Below, in pieces: positions 1 to 9,021 of a stretch of 49,480 nucleotides of DNA. Position 1 is the stretch's first letter. Each line of letters starts with the position of its first letter. The notes beneath the pieces are model-generated. The model searched no databases. It worked only from the letters and a program-made list of their open reading frames with translations, and was not told where the DNA came from. Both the position numbers and the translations under genes were made by a program. Origin of the DNA: Bacteroidaceae bacterium (GTDB lineage: Bacteria > Bacteroidota > Bacteroidia > Bacteroidales > Bacteroidaceae); assembly GCA_017547585.1 (NCBI GenBank), contig JAFYPH010000042.1, forward strand, positions 1 through 49,480, in the 5' to 3' direction.

Positions 1-1265
1 ACTACATTAAGTACAGCGAAAGCAGCAAATATCTGAGCGTGGAGCTTTCGGCAAAAAGATACGTAAGCTATATGATGCACACAGAGACCTCGAAAGAGGA
101 TGCCGACGACTATATGCTGTGGGCATTCGTACCCACCGGCAACGAGAATGAATACTACATTTTCAACGCCGGAACAGGATGCGCACTCTTTGGCGGCTCT
201 TACCTTGAGGCAATGGGTGGTGGCGCAGCACAGCCCTACACACTTGCCCTCGACACAGCCAAGCTGTCGTTCACCATCGGCAACGGCGAGAGCTTCATAT
301 ACGGCACAGGAACCTACCCCAAGCTGAATGCAAAGGCCAACTACTACTCATTGGAAAAAGCATTCGAGAGCGACAATGCACTGCTCGCTTCGCTCGACGG
401 AGAGCCCATGGGAAGAAAAATCTATGGCAAGGAGTACGCCGACGACAATACAATGTACATTGCCAACGGCGCAAACGCAACATTCATAGACCTGAAAGCC
501 GCAACCGACGCAAGAAAGTGGATAAACAAATGCAACGAGAGTCTCACATTCTCAAACAACATTGTATTCTACACCAACCTCTCGAACGACGAAGCTACAG
601 GCAAGAACGAGGTAAGCAATAGCGGTTACTGCAAACAGCTTGACATTACCCCCGAGGCACCCTACTACATTCCCGAGGCATTCACAGCCGGACAGGTAAC
701 CTACACAGACGCAAACAGTGCAAGCGAGAATATACGCCCCATTGTGCTGCCCTTCACCCCCGAGACCAAGCTGACGACAGCAGCGCCCGCCACATTCGCC
801 AAGATTGACGGCACAAGCACACTCACGCTGGCCTACGCAGAGTTTGCGAAGAACACCCCCATGTTTGTGATTGCCAACGGCGAGAGCATCAGCGCCACCG
901 CCGCCAACGTCACAGTGGAGGCAAGCACAAAAGAGGACCTCGCAACCGACTATCTGCTCACCTCATACGTTGGATCAAGCTACAAGATTGGCACCTACGT
1001 ACAGGGCAGCAGCAAGTACACAAAGAGCACACAGGCAGGAACATTGTCGGCGTTCGAAATGAACATCAAGGCACTGCCCGGAAGCTCGAACACAGCAAGC
1101 ACCATCGTCCTTGCCTACGACGAATCGACAGGCATCGAGGATGTTGAGGCCGAGAGCGAGAAGAAGGAAATATACGACCTCACGGGACGCAAGATTGAGA
1201 AGATTACCGCGCCCGGAATCTACATTATCAACAAAAAGAAGGTGATTGTTAGAAACGTAGAATAA
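1..1265 (+). CDS. C-terminal part of a large secreted protein (5' truncated by window edge)
   Basis: The frame is open from the first complete codon (base 3) to TAA at 1263-1265. The GTG at 39 lies inside a continuous frame and is not taken as the start, so the gene begins outside the window. I see no catalytic motif. The first ~120 residues, with a stretch like LWAFVPTGNENEYYIFNAG, resemble the lectin-like (ricin/beta-trefoil-type) modules of the M60 proteins further along. A beta-rich middle segment follows (IVLPFTPET, ANGESISATAANVTVEAS), of a type common at the C-terminal end of secreted Prevotella glycosidases. The last ~45 residues are a tail with IYDLTGRKIEKITAPGIYII, the same kind as in the four M60 proteins, so it is probably exported and surface-attached or sorted in the same way. 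A strong terminator follows. The enzyme activity, if any, would lie in the missing N-terminal part. Confidence 0.75.
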   Translation, partial: YIKYSESSKYLSVELSAKRYVSYMMHTETSKEDADDYMLWAFVPTGNENEYYIFNAGTGCALFGGSYLEAMGGGAAQPYTLALDTAKLSFTIGNGESFIYGTGTYPKLNAKANYYSLEKAFESDNALLASLDGEPMGRKIYGKEYADDNTMYIANGANATFIDLKAATDARKWINKCNESLTFSNNIVFYTNLSNDEATGKNEVSNSGYCKQLDITPEAPYYIPEAFTAGQVTYTDANSASENIRPIVLPFTPETKLTTAAPATFAKIDGTSTLTLAYAEFAKNTPMFVIANGESISATAANVTVEASTKEDLATDYLLTSYVGSSYKIGTYVQGSSKYTKSTQAGTLSAFEMNIKALPGSSNTASTIVLAYDESTGIEDVEAESEKKEIYDLTGRKIEKITAPGIYIINKKKVIVRNVE

Positions 1266-1279
1266 CGATTTTAAATAAG

Positions 1280-1337
1280 CAGGCCCTTACCTTTGTCGAG
1301 TATCATAAACAAACGACAAAGTAAGGGTCTGTTTTTA
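1280..1337 (+). terminator. Rho-independent terminator after the truncated secreted protein
   Basis: Inverted repeat with arms 1280-1298 and 1314-1331 (right arm CGACAAAGTAAGGGTCTG). The arms pair along their full length except for one bulge and a wobble, and a run of T follows. It begins 14 bases after the stop codon. Confidence 0.85.
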
Positions 1338-1440
1338 GATACCACAGCCGCCAATATTTTCATCTCACGCTGTAAACATCTGCGACATTTGCCCATTTTA
1401 TAAAATTCTGATTATCATCAATAAAATTCAGTTCTCATTT

Positions 1441-4400
1441 ATGAAACGTATATTTTTATCCATTCTGTCAGTTGCACTGAGCATCTTGGGGGCACAGGCA
1501 TCGAAAGCCACACAAACTTCTGAGTTCTCAGACGCAACCTGGTACTACACAATATCCGCACCCAACGGCGGTGATGTTGTCACCACCGAAGAAAATGGAA
1601 CGATGGTAATGCAGAATTATGTAAAAACCAAACTATACAACCTCGACGCAGAGACCGAAGGAATACGTTTCACAGTCGTAGAGACCAACCAGCCAAACAA
1701 TACGGCAAATGGCTTTTGCTTCTTTGTGCTCGGAGAGTTCAGAGTGCTCGACGCCGATGGCAACCCCGTAGCATACACAGTAACATCGAATTGCGACCAC
1801 AATGAGTTCAACGGCAAAGATGGTGACGGACTGCCCGCACTCAGCGACGGAGTGCTGAACAACTATTTCCACTCGAATTATGGCGCCGGAGCACCCGGTG
1901 AATACCAATACATTGAGCTTACATTCGAGAAACCCATAAATAAATTCTCTTTGGAGTGGTACGGAAGACCCAACAAGCCCGAACATGAGTTCAGCCCCAC
2001 ACTGTGCGGAATCACTCCGAAAGGCTGCGAGTTTACCAAAGAAATGTTAGTACCCTGGAACTACACAATATCCGAGCCTAACGGCGGTAAAGTTGTCACC
2101 ACCGAGGAAAATGGAACGATGGTAACGCAGAATTGTGTAAAAACTAAACTATGCACCCTCGACACAGAGACCGAAGGTATACGTTTCACTGTAGTAGAGA
2201 CCAACCAGCCTAACAATACTGCAAATGGCTTTTGCTACTTTGTACTCGGAGAGTTCAGAGTGCTCGACGCCGATGGCAACCCCGTAGCATACACAGTAAC
2301 ATCTAATTGCGACTACAACGAGCACAACAACAATAGAGACGGTGAGGGACTGCCCGCACTCAGCGACGGAGTGCTGAACAACTATTTCCACTCGAATTAT
2401 GGTGCCGGAGCACCCGGTGAATACCAATACTTAGAGTTTACATTCGAAAAGCCTATAAAGGCATTCTCATTGGAGTGGTACGGAAGACCCAACAATACCA
2501 ATTATGAGTTCAGCCCCACATTGTGCGGAATCACTCCGAAAGGATGCAAGTTCACCGAAAACATGATAGATATTGACGACCCGATAGGCGGCGACGACGA
2601 TGATGATATTATCTACAACACCATTGATGTATTTACCGAGCCTTGCATGTTTGTCTCTCTTGCAGACGGCGGAATTGACGCATACCCCCTAAACACACTC
2701 GAAAAAGAACAATATCAAAAGGGCGACACATTATATGTGCCACTCACTTCGGGAAACACGATAAAGTACCACACAAGCGAATACACAGGCATCAGCAACG
2801 AAATACCGCAGTTGCCCTATATGACATCGTACAAATTCAACAACAAGTACAATGCCAATCTGAATGTTGACGTCGTTGCCGACTGCTCGAACGAGAAGAT
2901 AGAGGTGAGTATGAACTCTATAGGCAAGAGCCTGACTGCAAGTTTCCAGCTGAGCGAGGAGCGAGCCGTTGCATATATTGGCAACCAGCTGCAAACAAGC
3001 AAAGAGACACGCAACCGATTCGCCAAGGATGTGAAATATACAGTAACCTACCCCGGCTACAATGTAATTCTGAATGTACAAGTACAGGATACGCTCCGGG
3101 ATGTAAAAGTACCCTTTGGCCGTATATACACAATCGTTTCCAACTGGCTGACAGACAACTGCGACGTTCCCCGCATAGACATTGACATGATACACTCTGC
3201 ATCGAGCATCAACAAAGAGAGGTATCTTGATGCAAAAATAAGTATTTCGGGATTTGGAATGTACGACGACTTTGCCGACTCTGTGCAGATTAAAGGTCGC
3301 GGAAACTCAACATGGAGCTACTCAAAAAAACCTTACAGACTTAAATTTGGCTCGAAAGTGAAACCTTTCGGCCTTACAAAAGGCAAAAGTTGGGTGCTGC
3401 TTGCAAATGCACAGAGAGGAGCGCTCATGGCAAATGCCATAGCCATGAAGGTGGGACAGCTTATAGAAGTGCCCTACACCAACCACATTATTCCCGTAGA
3501 GCTTTATATCAATGGAGAATACATGGGAAGCTATATGTTCACCGAGCACATTGGACTCAGCAACAACAGTGTCGACCAGGAGGAAGACCTTGGATACATA
3601 CTCGAGCTTGACTCTTACTTCGACGAGGATTATAAGTTCAGGTCGGACAAGTACAATCTCCCGGTAAACATTAAAGACCCCGACCTTGGCGACTTCAGTG
3701 AAGATGTAAGGGAAGCAAAATTCAATGCTATTCAAGCAGATTTTGCAAAATTCGAAGATGCTCTCTACTACAATAACGGCGAGCTGGGAAAATACCTTGA
3801 CCTTGACGTTGCCGCACGCTTTATTATGGTAAACGAATTGGTGCTGAACAAAGAGCTTTGCCACCCAAAAAGTACATATTTGTGGAAAGGCGACATCTAC
3901 TCACCCGAATCGAAAATCACATTCGGACCATTGTGGGATTTCGACTGGGCATTCGGTTACGAGAACACAGGAACCTACTTCGACATCGACTACAGACTAA
4001 AACTTCTTTCGATGGGTGGTGACGGAAAAAACTTCTTCCAAGCATTGATGAGCAACGAAGAATTCCTTACACACTACTACAAAGTGTGGAAAGAGTTTAT
4101 CGAGGCGAAACACATTAAAGAGGTTAACGAGTATATAAGCGACTATTACTCATTTGTAGAGCCCTCGTTCGAAAATAACCATAACTTATGGGGCGATGGA
4201 AACGAATATAGAGCAAAGATCATACAGATGCAGAATTGGATGAAGAATCGCCACAACTACATTGCTTCGCTCCTCACAGAATATGACATTACAGACTTAA
4301 TCCACACACTGCTTGGCGACATCGACTGTAACGACCTGCTCACAATACGCGACGTGGCATTGCTCAACGATTACCTTAATGGTAGTACAGAGAATGAAGG

Positions 4401-5142
4401 GTTCAATATGAAAAAGGCCGATAGCGACAAGAATGGAGAGATTGACGAAGAAGACCTCGACACTACTGTGAAACTGCTTGCAAACGGCGAGTCTGTTCCT
4501 TCATTGTATCACTACAACACCCCTGTTTCAAAAGCAGCGCTTATGGCAACCGATGGAAACAGCACAGAAAATATCACCGCCGTTCCCGTTTTTCTGCAGA
4601 ATGACACACAGGAAGAGATAAAGGCTATTCAAGCTGATATTACAATACCGGCAGGTGTATCCATTGAAAATATTACTGCACAAAATAGCAGTCAGGGAGA
4701 CACTGTAGTATATGCACAAATTACAAACGAGCAGTACCGCATTGTAGCATACAACAAAAACGGAAGCTCATTTGTATGTGACAATCCCATTTTCAATATA
4801 GAACTAAACAACAGCCTGCACAGCGGGGAAGAATCTTTTGTGGCACAAATGAAAGATATTCTTGTCGTTGATGGTATTAATCTGGAAAAACGAATAAAGG
4901 AGACACAATTTGAGATAAATATCACAACCAACATTGTATCTGTTGCCGACACAGATGTTACCATCAACGTTTATGGAAACAGCATCATTGTGACAGGCGC
5001 AGACAACAGCAGTGTATCTATCTACACTACCAGCGGAACACTCGTGAAGGGAATCGACAATTACACGGGCGAGGCTATTGTTCTCGACAACGGATTATAC
5101 ATTGTACGCACAAAAAACAAGACAATAAAAGTGAAATTATAA
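1441..5142 (+). CDS. Secreted CotH-kinase-like protein with duplicated N-terminal domain, dockerin-like module and sorting-type C-terminus
   Basis: This 1233-aa protein opens with a signal peptide (MKRIFLSILSVALSILGAQA). Residues ~34-203 and ~206-375 are two tandem copies of one ~170-aa beta-rich domain of unknown function (see the repeat entry). The CotH-like region is at ~580-955, with the family motifs KGRGNSTW (~618) and GPLWDFDWAFGY (~829). CotH of Bacillus is a protein kinase of the spore coat; what secreted bacteroidetal homologues phosphorylate, if anything, is not established. Residues ~957-1018 hold two EF-hand-like loops (GDIDCNDLLTIRD and DSDKNGEIDEED) typical of dockerin type I modules. 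The last ~70 residues look like a type IX (Por) sorting domain, ending IVRTKNKTIKVKL. The GH95 gene follows 12 bases later, so the two are probably co-transcribed. Family assignment is confident; function is open. Confidence 0.85.
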   Translation: MKRIFLSILSVALSILGAQASKATQTSEFSDATWYYTISAPNGGDVVTTEENGTMVMQNYVKTKLYNLDAETEGIRFTVVETNQPNNTANGFCFFVLGEFRVLDADGNPVAYTVTSNCDHNEFNGKDGDGLPALSDGVLNNYFHSNYGAGAPGEYQYIELTFEKPINKFSLEWYGRPNKPEHEFSPTLCGITPKGCEFTKEMLVPWNYTISEPNGGKVVTTEENGTMVTQNCVKTKLCTLDTETEGIRFTVVETNQPNNTANGFCYFVLGEFRVLDADGNPVAYTVTSNCDYNEHNNNRDGEGLPALSDGVLNNYFHSNYGAGAPGEYQYLEFTFEKPIKAFSLEWYGRPNNTNYEFSPTLCGITPKGCKFTENMIDIDDPIGGDDDDDIIYNTIDVFTEPCMFVSLADGGIDAYPLNTLEKEQYQKGDTLYVPLTSGNTIKYHTSEYTGISNEIPQLPYMTSYKFNNKYNANLNVDVVADCSNEKIEVSMNSIGKSLTASFQLSEERAVAYIGNQLQTSKETRNRFAKDVKYTVTYPGYNVILNVQVQDTLRDVKVPFGRIYTIVSNWLTDNCDVPRIDIDMIHSASSINKERYLDAKISISGFGMYDDFADSVQIKGRGNSTWSYSKKPYRLKFGSKVKPFGLTKGKSWVLLANAQRGALMANAIAMKVGQLIEVPYTNHIIPVELYINGEYMGSYMFTEHIGLSNNSVDQEEDLGYILELDSYFDEDYKFRSDKYNLPVNIKDPDLGDFSEDVREAKFNAIQADFAKFEDALYYNNGELGKYLDLDVAARFIMVNELVLNKELCHPKSTYLWKGDIYSPESKITFGPLWDFDWAFGYENTGTYFDIDYRLKLLSMGGDGKNFFQALMSNEEFLTHYYKVWKEFIEAKHIKEVNEYISDYYSFVEPSFENNHNLWGDGNEYRAKIIQMQNWMKNRHNYIASLLTEYDITDLIHTLLGDIDCNDLLTIRDVALLNDYLNGSTENEGFNMKKADSDKNGEIDEEDLDTTVKLLANGESVPSLYHYNTPVSKAALMATDGNSTENITAVPVFLQNDTQEEIKAIQADITIPAGVSIENITAQNSSQGDTVVYAQITNEQYRIVAYNKNGSSFVCDNPIFNIELNNSLHSGEESFVAQMKDILVVDGINLEKRIKETQFEINITTNIVSVADTDVTINVYGNSIIVTGADNSSVSIYTTSGTLVKGIDNYTGEAIVLDNGLYIVRTKNKTIKVKL
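1540..2571 (+). repeat. In-gene tandem duplication of a ~172-codon domain
   Basis: Two direct copies, offset by exactly 516 bases, start at 1540 (Trp-34) and 2056 (Trp-206). Long stretches are identical in DNA, for example the region from 1741 matched at 2257. The copies keep the landmarks YTIS.PNGG, TEENGTMV, RFTVVETNQPNN, LSDGVLNNYFHSNYG and SLEWYGRPN. Third-position differences are few, which indicates a recent duplication or ongoing homogenisation. Confidence 0.9.
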
Positions 5143-5154
5143 AAAACCAATAAT

Positions 5155-7659
5155 ATGAAGAAGATAAAGATGATAATTGCCTGCCTGCTTGCAAGCACAT
5201 TCATTCAGGCACAGACAGACTACACACACGGGCTCTCTGTATGGTTCGACCAGCCGACGAGCCTCAAGGGACGCGCAGTGTGGTACGGCGGCCGCCCCGA
5301 CCTTTGGAAGGGAAAAGGAAAGCCCGAAACTGCCGGAGAGGTAAATTACAACTACGACCAGGAGTGGGAGTCAAAGTCGCTGCCCATTGGTAACGGAAAC
5401 ATCGGTGCCAACATTCTGGGCTCGGTCGAGGCCGAGCGAATAACATTCAACGAAAAGACTCTGTGGCGCGGAGGCCCCAACACCGCCAAAGGAGCAAAAT
5501 ATTATTGGGACGTAAATAAAAATTCGGCCCATCTGCTCAAGGATATTCGTCAGGCATTCAAGGATGGCGACGACGCGAAGGCCGCGAAGCTCACACGCGA
5601 GAATTTCAACAGTGTAGCCTCGTACGATTCTCATGGCGAGAAGCCCTTCCGCTTCGGAAACTTCACCACTATGGGAGAATTTTACATAGAGACGGGACAC
5701 AGCTTCGTGGGAATGGGCGACTACAAACGCGCACTCTCGCTCGACTCGGCGCTTGCGGTTGTGCAGTATGTAAAGGACGACATTAACTTCACACGCAAAT
5801 ACTTTGTATCGTACCCCGCCAATATGATGGTCATTCGCTACAGCGCCGACAAGCCCGCACAGCAGAATCTCATATTCAGCTACGCGCCCAACCCCGTATC
5901 GGAGGGCAAGATTGAGGCTGCGGGAAACAGCGGACTCACCTACAGAGCCACACTCGACAACAACGGAATGAAATACACTCTGCGCATCGAGAGCGAGTGC
6001 AAAGGCGGAACAACAACTGTAAAAGATGGCAAAATATATATTGACGGAGCCGACGAGGTTACATTCTACGTGACAGCCGACACCGACTACAAGATAAACT
6101 TCGACCCGGACTTCAACGACCCGCTCGCCTACGTGGGCGTAAACCCCGACGAGACTACAGCCGCGTGGATGAAGGCAGCCAAAGAGAAGGGATACGAGAA
6201 ACTCTTCGAGGAGCACTATAATGACTACGCGTCGCTCTTCGGCCGTGTGCAGCTGGAGCTGAACCCCAACGCTCCCATGACTCTCGAATACCCGGGAGTG
6301 AACGACCTTCCCACCCCCAAGCGTCTCGCACGCTACCGTCAGGGAAAAGCCGACTACGGCCTCGAGAGACTCTATTTCCAGTTTGGACGCTACCTGCTCA
6401 TCGCAAGCTCGCGCCCGGGTAACATGCCCGCCAACCTTCAGGGAATGTGGCACAATAATGTCGATGGCCCGTGGCACGTAGACTACCACAATAACATCAA
6501 CCTGCAGATGAACTATTGGCCCGCCTGCGCCACCAACCTCACAGAGTGCATGCTGCCCCTCGTAGACTTTATAAAGACACTCTTGAAGCCCGGAGCAGTA
6601 ACCGCAAAAGCCTACTACGGCGCACGCGGCTGGACAGCGGGAATCTCGGGCAATATCTTCGGCTACACGTCACCCTTCAGCAGCTACGACATGTCGTGGA
6701 ACTTCAACCCCATGGCAGGCCCCTGGCTGGCGACACACGTGTGGGAATATTACGACTACACACGCGACAAAAAGTTCCTGAAAGAGACAGGCTACGACAT
6801 TATAAAGAGCAGTGCAATATTTGCAGTCGATTATCTGTGGAAACGCGACGATGGCAGCTACACAGCCGCACCATCGACCTCGCCCGAGCATGGCCCCATC
6901 GACCAGGGAGCAACATATGTGCATGCAGTGATACGCGAAATATTGCTCGACGCCATCGAAGCCAGCAAAGTGCTGGGCGTGGATGCAAAATTGCGCCGCG
7001 AGTGGAACAGCGTGCTTGCCAACCTCGTACCCTATAAAATAGGACGCTACGGACAGCTTCTCGAGTGGAGCAAAGACATCGACGACCCCAAAGACCAGCA
7101 CCGCCACGTGAACCACCTTTTCGGCCTGCACCCGGGACACACTGTGTCGCCCGTAACCACCCCCGAGCTTGCCGAAGCATCGAAAGTGGTGCTTGTGCAT
7201 CGTGGCGACGGCGCCACAGGCTGGAGCATGGGCTGGAAACTGAACCAATGGGCACGTCTGCACGATGGTAACCACGCCTATACACTCTTCGGCAACCTTT
7301 TGAAGAACGGAACACTCGACAACCTTTGGGACACACACGCACCCTTCCAGATTGACGGTAACTTCGGAGGAACAGCGGGAATCACAGAAATGCTCATGCA
7401 GAGCCACATGGGATTCATCCATCTGCTGCCCGCACTGCCCGACGCATGGAGCGAAGGCTGTGTGGCAGGAATCTGTGCCAAGGGAGGCTTCGACGTAGAG
7501 ATTATATGGAGCGAGGGAACATTGAAAGAGGTCGTGATTACCTCTAAAAGCGGCTCTCGTTGCAATTTAAGATACGGAACGAGCACACTATCGTTTAACA
7601 CAAAAAAAGGCGACAGCTACCGAATTACAGCCAAAGACGGAAAGCTGATGAAAATATAA
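5155..7659 (+). CDS. GH95 family alpha-L-fucosidase-like glycoside hydrolase
   Basis: This 834-aa protein has a signal peptide (MKKIKMIIACLLASTFIQAQ), so it is exported. The length and layout fit GH95: an N-terminal beta-sandwich (SKSLPIGNGNIGANILGSVE...TLWRGGPNT), an (alpha/alpha)6 catalytic domain and a C-terminal beta domain. Catalytic positions can be placed by comparison with Bifidobacterium AfcA: general acid Glu-578 in TSPEHGP; the Asn pair 447/449 in HNNINLQMNYW; and Asp-734 in QIDGNFGG. His-445, two residues before the first Asn, is the residue I recall as favouring L-fucosides over L-galactosides. That points to a fucosidase, probably alpha-1,2, removing terminal fucose from host or plant glycans. 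It lies 12 bases downstream of the CotH-like gene and is followed by a strong terminator. The substrate is inferred, not shown. Confidence 0.9.
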   Translation: MKKIKMIIACLLASTFIQAQTDYTHGLSVWFDQPTSLKGRAVWYGGRPDLWKGKGKPETAGEVNYNYDQEWESKSLPIGNGNIGANILGSVEAERITFNEKTLWRGGPNTAKGAKYYWDVNKNSAHLLKDIRQAFKDGDDAKAAKLTRENFNSVASYDSHGEKPFRFGNFTTMGEFYIETGHSFVGMGDYKRALSLDSALAVVQYVKDDINFTRKYFVSYPANMMVIRYSADKPAQQNLIFSYAPNPVSEGKIEAAGNSGLTYRATLDNNGMKYTLRIESECKGGTTTVKDGKIYIDGADEVTFYVTADTDYKINFDPDFNDPLAYVGVNPDETTAAWMKAAKEKGYEKLFEEHYNDYASLFGRVQLELNPNAPMTLEYPGVNDLPTPKRLARYRQGKADYGLERLYFQFGRYLLIASSRPGNMPANLQGMWHNNVDGPWHVDYHNNINLQMNYWPACATNLTECMLPLVDFIKTLLKPGAVTAKAYYGARGWTAGISGNIFGYTSPFSSYDMSWNFNPMAGPWLATHVWEYYDYTRDKKFLKETGYDIIKSSAIFAVDYLWKRDDGSYTAAPSTSPEHGPIDQGATYVHAVIREILLDAIEASKVLGVDAKLRREWNSVLANLVPYKIGRYGQLLEWSKDIDDPKDQHRHVNHLFGLHPGHTVSPVTTPELAEASKVVLVHRGDGATGWSMGWKLNQWARLHDGNHAYTLFGNLLKNGTLDNLWDTHAPFQIDGNFGGTAGITEMLMQSHMGFIHLLPALPDAWSEGCVAGICAKGGFDVEIIWSEGTLKEVVITSKSGSRCNLRYGTSTLSFNTKKGDSYRITAKDGKLMKI

Positions 7660-7663
7660 AAAG

Positions 7664-7700
7664 ATTCAGGGGTTGCACCGCAAAAGTGCAACCCCTGAAT
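7664..7700. terminator. Bidirectional terminator between GH95 and nitroreductase genes
   Basis: Perfect 15-bp inverted repeat (ATTCAGGGGTTGCAC, 7664-7678, and its complement at 7686-7700) with a 7-base loop, flanked by A- and T-rich sequence. It lies between convergent genes. Confidence 0.85.
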
Positions 7701-7715
7701 AATTATAATGAGTGA

Positions 7716-8345
7716 TTAATCTACAAACTTCACCTTCTCCCAATTTCTGGGCTTTGCATCGGGAGCCTCGTCAGCGTATCCGAAACCTACACAAAGGGCA
7801 AGTTCGTAACCCTCGCTGAATCCCAACTTTTCGAGGATGGGAGCGCAGGCGGGATTGTCGTTGATGAACCTAACAGGGCTTCCCAAACAGATGGAGCCGA
7901 CACCCAGCGACGTTGCCGAGAGCATCATATTCTCGGCCAAAAGTCCGCAATCGTAGGCCGAAAAATCGTAAGAGAGGTCGCGAGCGATGAATGTCATCAC
8001 AGGAGCACCGCGGAAACAACCTGTGAGTCTTTTAGGATCTTCCTCGGGGTAGGCAGCAGCCATAATGCTCTTAATCTCCTCCATCAAGGCAGGAGAATCG
8101 ACCACACGCACCTCCCACGACTGCTTATTCTGTCCGTTGGGAGCATTTATTCCGCACTCGAGGATTTTCTTCATAGTCTCTCTGTCCACCGCTCCGGGCT
8201 TGTACTTGCGTATGCTGCGACGCGCCATAATTGTCTCAATAACGCTGTTCTTATCACTATTCTCTACATTGGCATTGCCATCGCAGCACGATGTTGCCAT
8301 TGACGCAAAAAGCAGACTTGCCATAAATATCTTTATAAATTTCAT
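7716..8345 (-). CDS. Nitroreductase-family protein with lipoprotein signal
   Basis: This 209-aa protein begins with a lipoprotein-type signal (MKFIKIFMASLLFASMATSC, cysteine at 20), so it is probably anchored in an envelope membrane. The rest is a small nitroreductase (FMN-dependent, NAD(P)H-oxidising) domain: MARRSIRKYKPGAV near the N-terminus supplies the usual FMN-phosphate-binding Arg cluster. NAPNGQNKQSWEVRVV, CGLLAENMMLSATSLGVGSICLGS and the C-terminal ELALCVGFGYADEAP are further family landmarks. Most nitroreductases are cytosolic, so the lipoprotein form is notable. Physiological substrate unknown. It is transcribed toward the GH95 gene and shares its terminator. No partner gene is adjacent: upstream is a 58-base gap and then an unknown membrane protein. 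Confidence 0.85.
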   Translation of the reverse strand: MKFIKIFMASLLFASMATSCCDGNANVENSDKNSVIETIMARRSIRKYKPGAVDRETMKKILECGINAPNGQNKQSWEVRVVDSPALMEEIKSIMAAAYPEEDPKRLTGCFRGAPVMTFIARDLSYDFSAYDCGLLAENMMLSATSLGVGSICLGSPVRFINDNPACAPILEKLGFSEGYELALCVGFGYADEAPDAKPRNWEKVKFVD

Positions 8346-8373
8346 AGAAAATAAATTTAAATAATCACGAGTG

Positions 8374-8381
8374 CGAAGATA
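8374..8381 (-). promoter_or_regulatory. Possible -7 promoter element of the nitroreductase gene
   Basis: Read on the minus strand this is TATCTTCG, 7 of 8 matches to the Bacteroidetes -7 consensus TAnnTTTG, 28 bases upstream of the ATG. I see no clear -33 TTTG at the right distance, so this is tentative. Confidence 0.3.
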
Positions 8382-8403
8382 AAGAAAATTTTCTTTATAA
8401 CTG

Positions 8404-8931
8404 CTATTCTTTAAAAAACGATGAAACTGTATTTACGTTATCATCATACAGATAGGTAACACTGTAGTGCGAGACGTAACGGAAATTTTCGTATATAGAG
8501 AGCTGTGCGGCTGCAAACTTCCCATCTTGCGACAAACATGCATCCAAACGCACATTTCCATCGTTTCTCTTTTTTAGATTATCACAAAAACTTTTAAAGC
8601 CACCCTCGGCCCATTTCTCGGCCTGCACAAGTTGCGAAGGCTCTATGTAACAGAAATAGTGTTTGATAGCACTGCCTGTCGGCAAATAGATTACCTTCTT
8701 TATTTTATTTAGCAACAGATAAACAGAGAATACCAGTAAAATACCGCCACACGAAAGAAGCAGCATTGTAACAATGTCCGAATCGAATTTCACCAAAGAG
8801 GACACTGCAACCATGCACACTGCAATACAGAGCAAAAGAAGCGACAAAAGCAAGCTCTTGACATCCATAACCTTTTTAACATACTCATTCTCAATAACCA
8901 TTGAGGAAAATTGATATTTATTTGTAGACAT
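8404..8931 (-). CDS. Unknown membrane protein with two transmembrane segments
   Basis: This 175-aa protein matches no family I recognise. Two hydrophobic segments (about residues 25-47 and 53-74: SLLLSLLLLCIAVCMVAVSS and VTMLLLSCGGILLVFSVYLL) form a likely membrane hairpin. A ~100-residue soluble domain with mixed alpha/beta character follows, containing CYIEPSQLVQAEKWAEGGF and ending TYLYDDNVNTVSSFFKE. The first Met is at 8931, but Met-11 and Met-21 are possible alternative starts. The gene stands apart from its neighbours by 58 and 90 bases. Coding is likely because the codon use resembles the flanking genes. Confidence 0.55.
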   Translation of the reverse strand: MSTNKYQFSSMVIENEYVKKVMDVKSLLLSLLLLCIAVCMVAVSSLVKFDSDIVTMLLLSCGGILLVFSVYLLLNKIKKVIYLPTGSAIKHYFCYIEPSQLVQAEKWAEGGFKSFCDNLKKRNDGNVRLDACLSQDGKFAAAQLSIYENFRYVSHYSVTYLYDDNVNTVSSFFKE

Positions 8932-9021
8932 AATTGTTTTTTATTTTAAAGTATAAGACATAAATATAGACTGCTCTATAAACATAAAGCAGCAAAAAAG
9001 GATAAATAAAAAACAGTAAGC

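Noticed and set aside
39-41. GTG at 39 as the start of the first gene
   Set aside because: The reading frame is open to the window edge with coding-like sequence before it, and no signal peptide follows the GTG.
5371-6489. Long antisense open frame (372 codons) opposite the GH95 gene, and similar ones opposite the M60, polA, esterase and DUF3472 genes
   Set aside because: They lie wholly opposite well-supported genes, show no family motif, and arise from the codon bias of the sense gene.
7100-7115. CACGTGAA inside GH95 as a second parS site
   Set aside because: Only 11 of 16 positions match and the left half is absent.
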